A DNA stretch of 64,000 nt from GWE2-42-39 sp963668595. GTDB taxonomy: Bacteria; Bacteroidota; Bacteroidia; Bacteroidales; Prolixibacteraceae. The position numbers and the translations under genes are program-made. The notes under the pieces are model-generated. The model had not been told where the DNA came from and did no database searches. It was given only the letters and a program-made list of their open reading frames with translations. Shown here piece by piece: positions 32,542 to 41,800 of this stretch. Position 1 is the first letter of the stretch. Every line of letters begins with the position of its first letter. The DNA lies in assembly GCA_963668595.1 (NCBI GenBank), contig OY764876.1, positions 434,001-498,000 on the forward strand. The letters are read 5' to 3'.

Positions 32542-33516
32542 ATGGCAGAGACAAAAAAAACGTTCACGTTTATTATCTCGGATGAATCGCTGAACTCCTA
32601 CGGATTCCGGGTGCTTACCGATGGCATTGATACCTCTTTGTTTGAGAAAAACCCGATTGCGCTTTGGGTGCATAGCCGCCCTTATGGCTGGGATAAAAAT
32701 CGTGAGCCGCTTCCTATTGGTAAATGGGTGAACCTGCGACGCGATGGCAAAAAACTGATTGCTGACCTTGAATTTGACGAAGACGATGATTTTGCAGTAT
32801 CGTTAATGAAAAAGGTTGAAAAAGGAATCATCAATATGGTCAGCGCGGGACTTCGGGCTATTACTACCAGCGACGATCCGGCAGTATTAATTAAAGGACA
32901 GACCCGTCCGACGGTTGTGCAGTGTTTGCTTATGGAGGTGTCATTGGTTGACATTGGCGCAAACCGTAACGCAATGCGCCTGCAAGATGAATTCGGAACA
33001 GAAATTAACCTTTCCGACCGGGAAGGTAATCACTTGTTACCACTTCTGCGTGACATTCAACTTCAAAATTTAGATATGAAATTACATGAACAAATTGCTC
33101 AGGTATTGAAGCTTTCGGATAATGCATCCGAAGCAGATATTTTGGCTGCTGTTCAAAATTCGGTAACCCTCAGTTTGCAGGTTTCGGGCTTGCAGGGACA
33201 GGTGAATACCCTGACCTCTGAGAAAACAAACCTTCAGGATCAACTGAAAGTTTATCAGGATGCCGAAAAAACAGCAGAAGAACAAAAGCGGATCGATCTG
33301 GTCGATCAGGCTATTACCGACAAAAAAATCACGGCAAGTGAGAAAGAAACCTATTTGTCATTGGCTGAAAAAGACTTTGACAATACGAAGAAGATCCTCG
33401 ACGGAATGTCGGGAGTAAAAGAACTGGGCGATGGCGGCAATGGAGGAGAGAAACCAAAGGGTGCCTGGGATTTGCGCATGGAGGAAATTAACAGCAACTT
33501 AAAAAATCGAAGATAA
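32542..33516 (+). CDS. Prohead protease fused to scaffold domain
   Basis: 324 aa from the ATG at 32542 (MAETKKTFTF); an in-frame start at 32467 would add 25 unusual residues. The N-terminal 150 residues are an HK97/Mu gpI-type protease: LWVHSRPYG carries the His and IINMVSAGLRAI the Ser. From about residue 185 a coiled coil (LQVSGLQGQVNTLTSEKTNL, then QDQLKVYQDAEKT) is the scaffold that guides capsid assembly and is then digested. Its stop overlaps the capsid start. First gene of the plus-strand late operon. Confidence 0.8.
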   Translation: MAETKKTFTFIISDESLNSYGFRVLTDGIDTSLFEKNPIALWVHSRPYGWDKNREPLPIGKWVNLRRDGKKLIADLEFDEDDDFAVSLMKKVEKGIINMVSAGLRAITTSDDPAVLIKGQTRPTVVQCLLMEVSLVDIGANRNAMRLQDEFGTEINLSDREGNHLLPLLRDIQLQNLDMKLHEQIAQVLKLSDNASEADILAAVQNSVTLSLQVSGLQGQVNTLTSEKTNLQDQLKVYQDAEKTAEEQKRIDLVDQAITDKKITASEKETYLSLAEKDFDNTKKILDGMSGVKELGDGGNGGEKPKGAWDLRMEEINSNLKNRR

Positions 33517-34448
33517 TGGCGATTGTAATCACAGGAACTGCCTATTCAGGCGAAGTATTGGAGCAACTCCTTGTAAGAGCTACCACAACCAATGAGCTGG
33601 TTGAGCGTGGCTTAATCAGAATGGTTCCAAATGTATCGAAAAAATACACCTTGCCTCGTTTAAAGACTGGCAAGATGTTGCAAAAGCGTAAAGAACAGCC
33701 AAACAGTGAAGATAGCAAGGGCGACTTTACCTACGATGAGAAGTACCTTGAACCCAAAGAGTTCATGGCTTACACCGAGTTTAACCCTCGTGCATTTGAA
33801 AACATCTGGCGACCATTTCAGCCCAATGGCGATTTGGTATTTCGTGAGCTTCCTCAAAATGTGCAAAATCAGCTACTGGAAGAAATGGCTAAGGCAGTCG
33901 ATTTCGAACTGGGATGGCATTTTATCAACGGTGAGTACGGTGCGACAGATGAAAAACTGTTTAACGGTATTTTGTTTTCAATTCTCAACGATACTGAAAG
34001 GATCGAGATTGCTAACCCTGTTGCATTGACAGAAGCAAACATCATCGAAAAGATGAATGCGAGTCGTTTGGCTCTTCCTAAAAAGTATCGCAATAAGGCT
34101 AAGATGCTTTTTAGCGACGAGGACTTTGAAAAATACGACAGTGCTTTAACGAAATTAAGCGTGAAAGGTCCTGATTACACAACAATGACAGCTAAGTCAT
34201 TTAAAGGAATGCCTATTGAGGTATTGAGTGACTGGCCGGAACACGTGATTGTTTGCACTATTGCCACGAATGATACCACATCGAACCTTTGGGCTGGATG
34301 TAACCTGACCAACGATTATGACACGATCAAGATCGACAAGGTGACCAACGCAGGGGAACGATATTTCTTCAAAATGCTGATGACTGCCGATACCGAAATC
34401 GCCTGGGGCGAACAAGTAAGTGTTTACGACGGTCGTGTAGCCGGATAA
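33516..34448 (+). CDS. Major capsid protein
   Basis: 310 aa directly after the protease-scaffold. HK97-like features: helical N-terminal part (EVLEQLLVRATTTNELVERG), a beta segment with EPKEFMAYTEFNPRAFENIW, the backbone helix ENIIEKMNASRLALPKKYRN-like region and a C-terminal A-domain strand pair (GERYFFKMLMTADTEIAWGE). Position and length both fit. It would be one of the most strongly expressed late proteins. Confidence 0.82.
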   Translation: MAIVITGTAYSGEVLEQLLVRATTTNELVERGLIRMVPNVSKKYTLPRLKTGKMLQKRKEQPNSEDSKGDFTYDEKYLEPKEFMAYTEFNPRAFENIWRPFQPNGDLVFRELPQNVQNQLLEEMAKAVDFELGWHFINGEYGATDEKLFNGILFSILNDTERIEIANPVALTEANIIEKMNASRLALPKKYRNKAKMLFSDEDFEKYDSALTKLSVKGPDYTTMTAKSFKGMPIEVLSDWPEHVIVCTIATNDTTSNLWAGCNLTNDYDTIKIDKVTNAGERYFFKMLMTADTEIAWGEQVSVYDGRVAG

Positions 34449-34533
34449 CAAGAAAACCATTTTTGAATTCTGATACATCTGTGAAAGTCGGGTGTGAAAT
34501 TAGTAGCACCCGACTTTTTTAAAACTTACCAAA

Positions 34534-34776
34534 ATGAGCGAACAGGAAAACATCGACTTGCAAAAACTCACCCAAAAAGAACTGCTTTTGGTTACATACC
34601 GGGAAGTTCAAAGTTTATCGGCTACTGTTGCTTCGTACAACAAAGAACAGGCACAGCTTCGAGAGCGTGTTGCTGTTGTTGAGACAAAAGTAAAAATATC
34701 AGGTATGCTTTGGGGAAGTATTGCAGGGGCTGTTGTTGCTGGCCTTTTCACTCTTTTTTTTTCACTTTTTAAATAG
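34534..34776 (+). CDS. Small membrane protein, XhlA/holin-like
   Basis: 80 aa: a charged coiled-coil N-part (AQLRERVAVVETKVKISGML) and one C-terminal transmembrane helix (WGSIAGAVVAGLFTLFFSLF). This resembles haemolysin XhlA-type proteins that accompany holins. It lies just before the lysis genes. Confidence 0.6.
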   Translation: MSEQENIDLQKLTQKELLLVTYREVQSLSATVASYNKEQAQLRERVAVVETKVKISGMLWGSIAGAVVAGLFTLFFSLFK

Positions 34777-34783
34777 AAAAACA

Positions 34784-35281
34784 ATGACCAATAAACAGCT
34801 ATTAAAATATTTTGAAAAACGGCCACAAGCTGAGTGTTTGTATGTCGTTGGAGCGTTTGTTTTTGTTGACGAAGCACTTGCTAAAAAGTGTGCTTTTGCA
34901 GAACAAAAAGAGCTTGAAGTTAAGCATCGTGCAGAAGTAGAAGCTGCTGCCGCACTCGAAACTGACGAATTGCCGGAAACCTCTAACGATGAAGCTCCTG
35001 TAACTGAGGAATCAGAGAGTCAGGAAGAAATCACAGACGAGGAAGACGAAACAGAGGAGCATCCCGCAACTGAAACGCAGGAAGTAGTAAGCACGGACGA
35101 AGAATCCGAAGAACTGACTCACCAACTGGCAAAAGAGAAACTTGCTGCGATGGAACTGAATCACGAAACGGACTACTACCTGATGAAGTCGTTGGTTTCA
35201 GTACTCGAAATCCCGGTTGAAGGCAAAACAAAAGAAGCCTATTTGGCTGCATTGTTGAACTATAAAGCCGCCAACGTATGA
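34784..35281 (+). CDS. Hypothetical acidic phage protein, 165 aa
   Basis: An N-terminal folded part (MTNKQLLKYFEKRPQAECLY), a very acidic low-complexity middle (EETDEEDETEE-like, about residues 55-115) and a C-terminal helical domain (NHETDYYLMKSLVSVLEIPV). Such proteins often follow the capsid gene and may be head decoration or neck factors. Its stop overlaps the endolysin start. Confidence 0.6.
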   Translation: MTNKQLLKYFEKRPQAECLYVVGAFVFVDEALAKKCAFAEQKELEVKHRAEVEAAAALETDELPETSNDEAPVTEESESQEEITDEEDETEEHPATETQEVVSTDEESEELTHQLAKEKLAAMELNHETDYYLMKSLVSVLEIPVEGKTKEAYLAALLNYKAANV

Positions 35282-35616
35282 GCCTTGTAGCAGAACAAGC
35301 TGCGTTTTTACAGGATGTTGCCAAACTGATTGTAAAAGCAGGATCGTTAGGGATTGTTTTAACGGGTGGTGAATTGTATCGAACTGCTGAACAGCAGGAA
35401 ATTTACCTTAAAACGGGGAAAAGCAAAACTTCAAAAAGCAATCACCTGAAACGCCTGGCAATTGACTTCAATTTTTTTATTGATGGGAAATTGACCTACG
35501 AAAAGAAGCTGATCCAGCCTTTGGGCGATTATTGGGAAAGCCTAAACCCGGCAAACCGCTGGGGTGGAAACTTCAAAAGCTTTACCGATGCACCTCACTT
35601 TGAAAGAAATGTTTAA
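35278..35616 (+). CDS. Endolysin, M15-type peptidase
   Basis: 112 aa. It has the D-Ala/L-Ala-D-Glu peptidase M15 layout: SNHLKRLAIDFNFFIDG holds the zinc His and Asp, and FTDAPHFE the second His. It cuts the peptide cross-links of peptidoglycan at lysis. There is no signal sequence, so it needs a holin for release; membrane-protein genes flank it on both sides. Confidence 0.82.
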   Translation: MSLVAEQAAFLQDVAKLIVKAGSLGIVLTGGELYRTAEQQEIYLKTGKSKTSKSNHLKRLAIDFNFFIDGKLTYEKKLIQPLGDYWESLNPANRWGGNFKSFTDAPHFERNV

Positions 35617-35633
35617 CGCAAACAATAACAAAA

Positions 35634-36125
35634 ATGAAAAGATTTTTAATTGTACTTATTCTTGGACTGCTAGCAATGATTGTTGCGCCAACGCAGTCGA
35701 TGGCCTATGAGGCCGATCAGCAGCATGAAACTGCATTAGTAATCAACCAGTCGGGCAATACCGTTGATGTGTTGCAGGCCACTCCTGTCGCAGAAACGGA
35801 CTTTGCCCTGGTTGATGTTCCACAGCACCAAAAGGTGTGCATGGCCGGAATGTTTGCTTTTGCTCAGGATGAAAGCCTAAGTGATGGACAACCTACAGAC
35901 CCGGTTCCGAATGAAGTACAGAATGAGCCGGATAATCAGGAAAGCGAATCGACAACCCCTCTAAAGTTTTTAGGATCATACTGGGCTGAATTATTCCTCG
36001 CACTACTTGCATTAATAAAAATAATCGTCAGGCTTACTCCTTCTATTAAGGATGATAAAGTCTTTGGAAGGCTGGATGACTTTGTGAGTGCTATTTTTCC
36101 AAACAATGAAAAGCGCAAGGTTTAG
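35634..36125 (+). CDS. Membrane protein of the lysis cassette (holin candidate)
   Basis: 163 aa with an N-terminal signal or transmembrane helix (FLIVLILGLLAMIVAPTQSM), a periplasmic, Gln- and Glu-rich middle and a second membrane helix (YWAELFLALLALIKIIVRL). It overlaps the next gene by 20 bp. The arrangement endolysin, two-span protein, spanin-like lipoprotein fits a lysis cassette, but assignment as holin is inferred. Confidence 0.55.
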   Translation: MKRFLIVLILGLLAMIVAPTQSMAYEADQQHETALVINQSGNTVDVLQATPVAETDFALVDVPQHQKVCMAGMFAFAQDESLSDGQPTDPVPNEVQNEPDNQESESTTPLKFLGSYWAELFLALLALIKIIVRLTPSIKDDKVFGRLDDFVSAIFPNNEKRKV

Positions 36126-36579
36126 AATATTGTTGCTGGTTGTATTGCTGGCAGGCTGTCAAACAAGCCGTCTGCCGGTAATAAGCCAATCAGCAGAGGT
36201 TGTAGTGCGCGAAGTTGTACGAGATAGCATTATTACCCTGCCAGCCGATTCGTCAATTATTCGGGCGTGGTTCGAGTGCGATAGCTTGAACAGGGTAATA
36301 ATGACAGAGCTTGAGACACATTCCGGAAAGACAATACAGCCATCGGCTGTGTTAATTGGTAATAAATTTATTGCTACCGCGAAAGTTGACAGTCAGGCAA
36401 TTTATCTGAGCTGGAAAGAACGACACCGCGAAACAGCAACAACCAATACAGTTATAAAAGAAATACCAGTTGAAAAGCTGGTGTATAAAAAGCCTAAATG
36501 GTTGGTTTGGTTGTCCGCAATTGGAGGCGTATGGATGCTTTTTTCTATCATTTCGATAATTCTTAAATTAAAAAAATAA
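36106..36579 (+). CDS. Spanin-like lipoprotein
   Basis: 157 aa. The N-terminus (MKSARFRILLLVVLLAGCQT) has a lipobox, LLAGC; the middle is beta-rich, and the C-terminus carries a transmembrane segment (WLVWLSAIGGVWMLFSIISI). A lipid anchor plus inner-membrane helix in one chain is the layout of a unimolecular spanin, which fuses inner and outer membranes in the last step of lysis. Start chosen at 36106 for the clean lipoprotein signal. Confidence 0.6.
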   Translation: MKSARFRILLLVVLLAGCQTSRLPVISQSAEVVVREVVRDSIITLPADSSIIRAWFECDSLNRVIMTELETHSGKTIQPSAVLIGNKFIATAKVDSQAIYLSWKERHRETATTNTVIKEIPVEKLVYKKPKWLVWLSAIGGVWMLFSIISIILKLKK

Positions 36580-37766
36580 TGTTACCAGAAGTAATTGTAA
36601 ACATTAAAAACGGCAATCTGGGCGGAGGAGCTCAATTGGCCGACGGCGTTGCCGGGATCATTGTTTCCGGTGATGCAGCCCCATCGGCTGAATGGCCTTT
36701 GGGAAGAGCAAAGCAGTTTTTCTCTATCTCGGACGTGAAGGACGCTGGACTTGATCCGGCATACGACACAACCAATACCACAAATGCATACAAGCAAGTA
36801 GCAGATTTTTATACTGTAGCTGGCGATGGTGCTGAATTGTGGGTGATGATTGTGCCAAAAACCGAGACGATGGAAGATATTTGCGACATCGCTGACGACA
36901 ATGCATACGCAAAAGCTCTTATCATTGGAGCCGGTGGCTCTATTCGGTTGCTTGGTATCACTCGCACTCCTGACGCTCTTTACGCGGCTACCTACACAAA
37001 AGGTATTGATGATGATGTGATTGCTGCAATTGGCAAACTGGAAGCATTGGCTCAGTCGTTTGCAGGCGAAATGGCTCCATTTATCGGCATTGTTGAAGGT
37101 CGTGAATGGAAAGGCGACACGGGTACTATCGAGGACTTGAAAGGACTTGGTTTTAGTCGTGTTGGTGCAGTCGTTTGCGGCGACAAAGCTGATAAATCGG
37201 CGGGAGTTGGTTTATTACTTGGTCGTTTGGCGACCGATCCTGTTCATCGAAAAGCCGGGCGGGTAATGACCGGGGCTATTCCAATTAAAACAGCTTGTTT
37301 TTCTGATGGCACTGCTGTTACTCGCGGCATAGCTAAAGCACTTGATGCAAAAGGCTGGATTGTAATGACTCCTTATCCGCAACGTGCCGGATTTTACTGG
37401 GGTAACGACAATACTAGCGCTCCGGCAACAGATGATTTTTCATCGATTGTAAACCGCCGGGTGATTGATAAAGCTATGTTGATCGCGTATGATACTTACG
37501 TGGCAGAGATCATGAATGAAGTAAGCGTTGACGAGGATGGCTATTTGGCTCCGGGAGTTGTAAAATACTTTGAGGGAAAAATTGTGAATGCTATCAATAA
37601 CGGCATGACCGCCGGTGGAGAAATTAGTTCGGTGAAAGCTTTTGTCGATCCGAAACAGAATGTTCTTGCCTCAAGTAAAATGGTTGTATCGCTTCAAATT
37701 ATTCCGGTTGGCTACGCAAAAACAATTGAGATTAACCTGGGGTTTTCGAATCCTGCTAATGAATAG
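36579..37766 (+). CDS. Tail sheath protein (DUF2586-like)
   Basis: 395 aa beginning MLPEVIVNIKNGNLGGGAQL, then VAGIIVSGDAAPSAEWP, as in DUF2586 proteins of Bacteroidota Mu-like phages. The C-terminal region (ISSVKAFVDPKQNVLASSKM) fits the sheath fold that wraps the tail tube. It shows that the phage is a contractile-tailed myovirus. Followed 5 bp later by the tube gene. Confidence 0.8.
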   Translation: MLPEVIVNIKNGNLGGGAQLADGVAGIIVSGDAAPSAEWPLGRAKQFFSISDVKDAGLDPAYDTTNTTNAYKQVADFYTVAGDGAELWVMIVPKTETMEDICDIADDNAYAKALIIGAGGSIRLLGITRTPDALYAATYTKGIDDDVIAAIGKLEALAQSFAGEMAPFIGIVEGREWKGDTGTIEDLKGLGFSRVGAVVCGDKADKSAGVGLLLGRLATDPVHRKAGRVMTGAIPIKTACFSDGTAVTRGIAKALDAKGWIVMTPYPQRAGFYWGNDNTSAPATDDFSSIVNRRVIDKAMLIAYDTYVAEIMNEVSVDEDGYLAPGVVKYFEGKIVNAINNGMTAGGEISSVKAFVDPKQNVLASSKMVVSLQIIPVGYAKTIEINLGFSNPANE

Positions 37767-37771
37767 CGATT

Positions 37772-38182
37772 ATGGTGGTAAATAGCGAAGAATTTGCATG
37801 GGCTGACTCAGCAGTTGTATTGCTTGGTCAGCGAATTGAAGGAATTACAGCCTTCAAATACAAAAAAAGCCAAAATAAGGAGCCACGTTACGGACGCGGA
37901 AATGAACCGATCGGCTACAAGCGCGGAAATAAAAAGTACGAAGGCTCGATTACAGTTCATAAAAGCGTTTTGGAGGCTCTGAAAAGTGCTGCTCCGGATG
38001 GCGATATTTTGGAACTGAAAGGCTTTGATATTGTTTTCAGCTACGTTTCTGATACGGGGGCATTGAAAACAGACATTGCCAAAATGGTTGAATTCACCGA
38101 AAGTGAAGAAGCTCTGAAACAGGGTGACGGAAACGGAGAGTACGAACTTCCATTTATTGCGTTGCGGATTACTCCCGCTTAG
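37772..38182 (+). CDS. Tail tube protein
   Basis: 136 aa beta-rich protein directly after the sheath. The segment RYGRGNEPIGYKRGNKKYEG followed by SITVHKSVLEALKSA and the C-terminal GEYELPFIALRITPA resemble tail tube proteins of Bacteroidota contractile phages. Length and order support this. Confidence 0.72.
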   Translation: MVVNSEEFAWADSAVVLLGQRIEGITAFKYKKSQNKEPRYGRGNEPIGYKRGNKKYEGSITVHKSVLEALKSAAPDGDILELKGFDIVFSYVSDTGALKTDIAKMVEFTESEEALKQGDGNGEYELPFIALRITPA

Positions 38183-38211
38183 TAAAAAAAATAGTTTAGT
38201 TGGATTATTGG

Positions 38212-38269
38212 TTTGATTGAAAGGATGTAGGGGCGTTGCTTGCAGCGCCCACTACACGAATCAATCAAA
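38212..38269. repeat. 58-bp palindromic REP-like element
   Basis: Outer arms TTTGATTGA (38212-38220) and TCAATCAAA (38261-38269) flank an inner hairpin with TGTA..GGGCG.TGC and GCA.CGCCC..TACA (38226-38256). The core resembles GTAGGGGCG-type REP palindromes found across bacterial genomes. It lies between the tube and chaperone genes of the late operon and would form a strong RNA hairpin there. Confidence 0.65.
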
Positions 38270-38307
38270 TCAGAATTAAATAGTAATTAATCATCAATCA
38301 AATCAAC

Positions 38308-38727
38308 ATGAATAAGCTTGAAAATAAAAATATTACCACTCCTACCCCGGAAGATATTACCAAATGGAAAGAATTGTATGGCAAAGTGCATACCCTTGAA
38401 ATTCCGATAAAATATACCACCGCAGATGGACGTGAGTTTGACGATGAAGGCGAAGCCAAAGATCACGCCTCCGAACTCGTACCGGAAAAACGCGAAATAC
38501 AAACACTGAGTATTGTAGCATATCTGCGCACACCGAGCCGGAAAATCATTTCGATGGCTACGGCAGTTGGTGGAAAAGACCCGATTAAATTCGGTGAATT
38601 GATCCTGCAAAACTGCTGGTTGGGTGGCGACGAACGTATTAAAACCGATGATGATTTGTTTCTCGCTGCCAACGCCATTATTGGCGATCTGATTAAGATT
38701 AAAACGGCAACCTTAAAAAACTGTTAG
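38308..38727 (+). CDS. Tail assembly chaperone, short (zero-frame) form
   Basis: 139 aa, between tube and tape measure, where tailed phages code their assembly chaperone. The core (GREFDDEGEAKDHASELVPE, then QTLSIVAYLRTPSRKIISMA) is soluble. It stops at TAG just after a slippery site; a -1 shift yields the long form. The ratio of short to long form normally controls tape-measure coating. Confidence 0.8.
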   Translation: MNKLENKNITTPTPEDITKWKELYGKVHTLEIPIKYTTADGREFDDEGEAKDHASELVPEKREIQTLSIVAYLRTPSRKIISMATAVGGKDPIKFGELILQNCWLGGDERIKTDDDLFLAANAIIGDLIKIKTATLKNC

Positions 38728-38888
38728 AGGCTACCGCCCGGCCTGATAATGACATAGTGAGACAGAATAACATGCTCATCCGTCACTATTGTCCGGGCAT
38801 TGATCCCGACAGGTTGACGGACGATGAATGGGCGGTGATAGCCAAAGATGTTGAGTGGTTTTGTAAAAAGATTAATCCTGATAAGTAA
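38308..38888 (+). CDS. Tail assembly chaperone, -1 frameshifted long form (GT-type)
   Basis: After codon AAC at 38719-38721 the -1 frame continues for 55 codons to TAA at 38886-38888: LLEATARPDNDIVRQNNMLI, then RHYCPGIDPDRLTDDEWAVI and AKDVEWFCKKINPDK. This extension has no independent start and reads like a true protein. It ends by overlapping the tape-measure ATG at 38888. Predicted product 193 aa. The same arrangement is known for lambda gpG/gpGT and Mu gp41/42. Confidence 0.85.
38715..38721 (+). promoter_or_regulatory. Programmed -1 ribosomal frameshift site A-AAA-AAC
   Basis: The heptamer A AAA AAC is in the correct phase (codons TTA AAA AAC) two codons before the zero-frame stop. It is a canonical X XXY YYZ slippery sequence. 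Confidence 0.88.
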
Positions 38889-41800
38889 TGCCTGGTATTT
38901 ACGAATATACTTTATTAATGCAGGACAGGGCTTCCGGTACGCTTCAAAAGCTATCCGGAAGTTCTTATGAGGCAGTTCAAAAGTTTGTAACCCTTCAGGA
39001 TAGAATTGATACATTGAAGCGTTCATCCGGAGACTTTGGCAATTCCATTGACACTCTCAAACAACGTATTGACATACTGCAACAGGAACGCGACTTGATT
39101 GACCCGGAGAACCTGACGAAGATTCGCCAGTATAACCGCGAAATTCAAACACTATCGACGCGAATTAATAACCTTGAGAACACAACCGGAGGCCGTTTTA
39201 AAACCTACTTAAAAGATGCTTTCTCGCAAATACCGGGTGCAAACCTGTTGACTAATCCGCTTATTCTTGCCGGGGCTGGTGTAACTGCTGCCGGAAAACT
39301 TGCTGTAAGTTGGGAAGAAGGTATGGCGAAAATCAACGCCACAGCACAGTTACCACAGGCCGAACTTGATAAGCTTGGTAAAACAATAAAGAAGCTGGGT
39401 ATTGAAGCTGGTGTAAACCTGAGTAAAGTACCCGATGCTTACGAAAAAATACTTTCGCAAACCGGAGATGTAGCTTTGAGTACCGATATTCTAGACAAAG
39501 CATTGAAAGGGGCAAAGGCCGGGTTTACCGATGTAGATATTGTATCCGGAGCCGTGGCGCAATCGCTTTCGGCAATCGGAAAAGAAAATACCAACGCACA
39601 GGAGGTGCTTGACACCTTGTTTGCGGCAAAACGGGTTGGTGCCGGTGAGTTTGGCGACTTTGCCCGATATGTTCCCGGACTGGTTGCAGCAGGTAAAAAC
39701 ATTGGTGTAATATGGAAAGAAACTGCCGGGGCATTTGCTTACATGACCGGAAAAGGTAACGATGCGGCCAGTTCTGCAATGTACATTCAGAACGCTTATT
39801 CTGCTTTAGGGAAAAGCGATATTACCGATGGTCTTAAAAAAGCTGGTGTAAACGTATATGATGGAGGAAAACTGCGCAGCATTGTTGACATTTTTACCGA
39901 TCTGAGCAAAGTCACACAGGCGATGAATGACCAGCAAAAATCTGACTTCTTTGAAAAGATTGGGCTTCGTGACCAACAGGCTAAAGCGGCTTTCTCGATC
40001 CTTACCGACGAAACAAGCAAGTTGCAAGAAGCCATGAATGCTACCGCCAACGCAAGTGGCGAACTACAAGCAGCCTTGGACAATACCGATAATATTGGCA
40101 ATAAGCTGAAAACTACATGGGCGCAGTTACAAGGCATTGGAGAGACATTTGGTAATGGTGTCATCACTCTACTTAATCCGGTACTTGATATTCTTAATGG
40201 ATTGTTATCAGGAATAGCCTGGACTATAGAGGGAGTTGGTTCAGTCTGGAGCTGGTGGACAAACATGCTGATTGACGGTAATCCGTGGATTGTTGGTTTA
40301 ACGGTATTGATTGGGGGCTTGTCGGCAGCAGTTGCCGCCCACACTCTTTGGATGAAGCATGATGTGTTATGGACAAAAATAACCATTACTGCAAAAAAAA
40401 CATGGGCTGCTGTTACAGGGTTTGTTTCAGGTGCAATTAAGGCACTGAATGCAACGCTAGCTACAACTCCATTTGGTTGGATATTAGCCGGAGTGGGAGC
40501 AGTTATAGCTGTATATACAATCTGGCATAAGAAAATAAGCGATGTTACAATAGCTCAGAGAACAATGAGCAAAATCGAAAATGAGGCATGGAAAAGCATT
40601 GCTGAAAGGAAAGTCAAATTAGAGGCATTAACAAAAATTATTTCAGACAGTAGCAGGGCTGAAAATGATCGGGCAAAAGCTTTAACTGAATTGCAGCGAT
40701 TATACCCGAAAGACTTCGAACATCTGACTACTCAAAATGCATTGACAGGGAAAGCGATTGAGTTAAAACAAAAACTTATCGATAAGTTATTTCAGGAAGC
40801 CAAAGTAAGAGCGGCACAGGATAAGCTTACCGAGTTAGAAAAACAGCGGTTCGATCTGTTGAATGATTCTGAAAAATCAGATGCTTCTTTATTTCAGCAA
40901 ATAGGAAATTCATTTTTGGCTGGAGGTAATGCATTGCTTACTCAAAGTCTGAATATGCAATCTTCTGCTAAAAACCTGACCGAAGGATTAAATCAGATTG
41001 ATAAAAAATCAGAAACTCTAAGAAAGTTTTTAGAGAGCTCCAATGCGCTTGAAGTGATTGTTGGCGGAAATGAAAATGGTGGAGGCGGAACTGGTGGTAA
41101 TCTCAATCTTAATTTAGGCTCTGATTCATTAAGCCTTGGTATTCCACAGAATTATAACGCAAATGGGGCTTATGCTGCTATTACGTCGAAGCTGGGCGGA
41201 AAATCAGCATCAGAAAGCGACAAGCAATCGCCCACCGAAACTCCGGTAAGGAGTATTGCAGCACGTGTTGATGATATTTCTGTAAGTCTGCGCAAAATTG
41301 CTGCGTCGGTGGCTATTCCGGTTGCCTTGTCTGTTGGTGTGGCCAATGCTTCTGCTGCGTCTGAAACAATGATTCAGAATCATGCAAACAGCATGATTGA
41401 TCAGCGTTATGAGGTTGGGCAAATCAATAATCATGCGAGCTATGATTATAGTCGGAATTTGACCGATTTAAGCAATAAGATTAGCAAAACAAGCAATCTC
41501 AGCAATATTACGACAAACGATTATAGTCGTAGTGTTGCCGATTCAAGTAATCGGATCAGTAACACAAATAATCTCAGTAAGGTTGTTGCAACCGACAATA
41601 GCCGAAAAGTTTCGGAGCTGAGCCAACGGTTTGAACAAACCAGCAGCGCAGTAAGCAACGAAAAGAACAGCCTGTATAATAAAGTTTCAGGCGGTGCAAC
41701 TTATGATTATAGCCGCACTGTTTCCGATTCAAGTAATCGGATCAGCAACACGAACAATCTCAGCAAGGTTGTTGCAACCGACAATAGCCGAAAAGTTTCG

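Noticed and set aside
34494..34682. 62-codon frame before the XhlA-like gene
   Set aside because: Overlaps the XhlA-like frame and ends in a CCCC run; no sensible protein.
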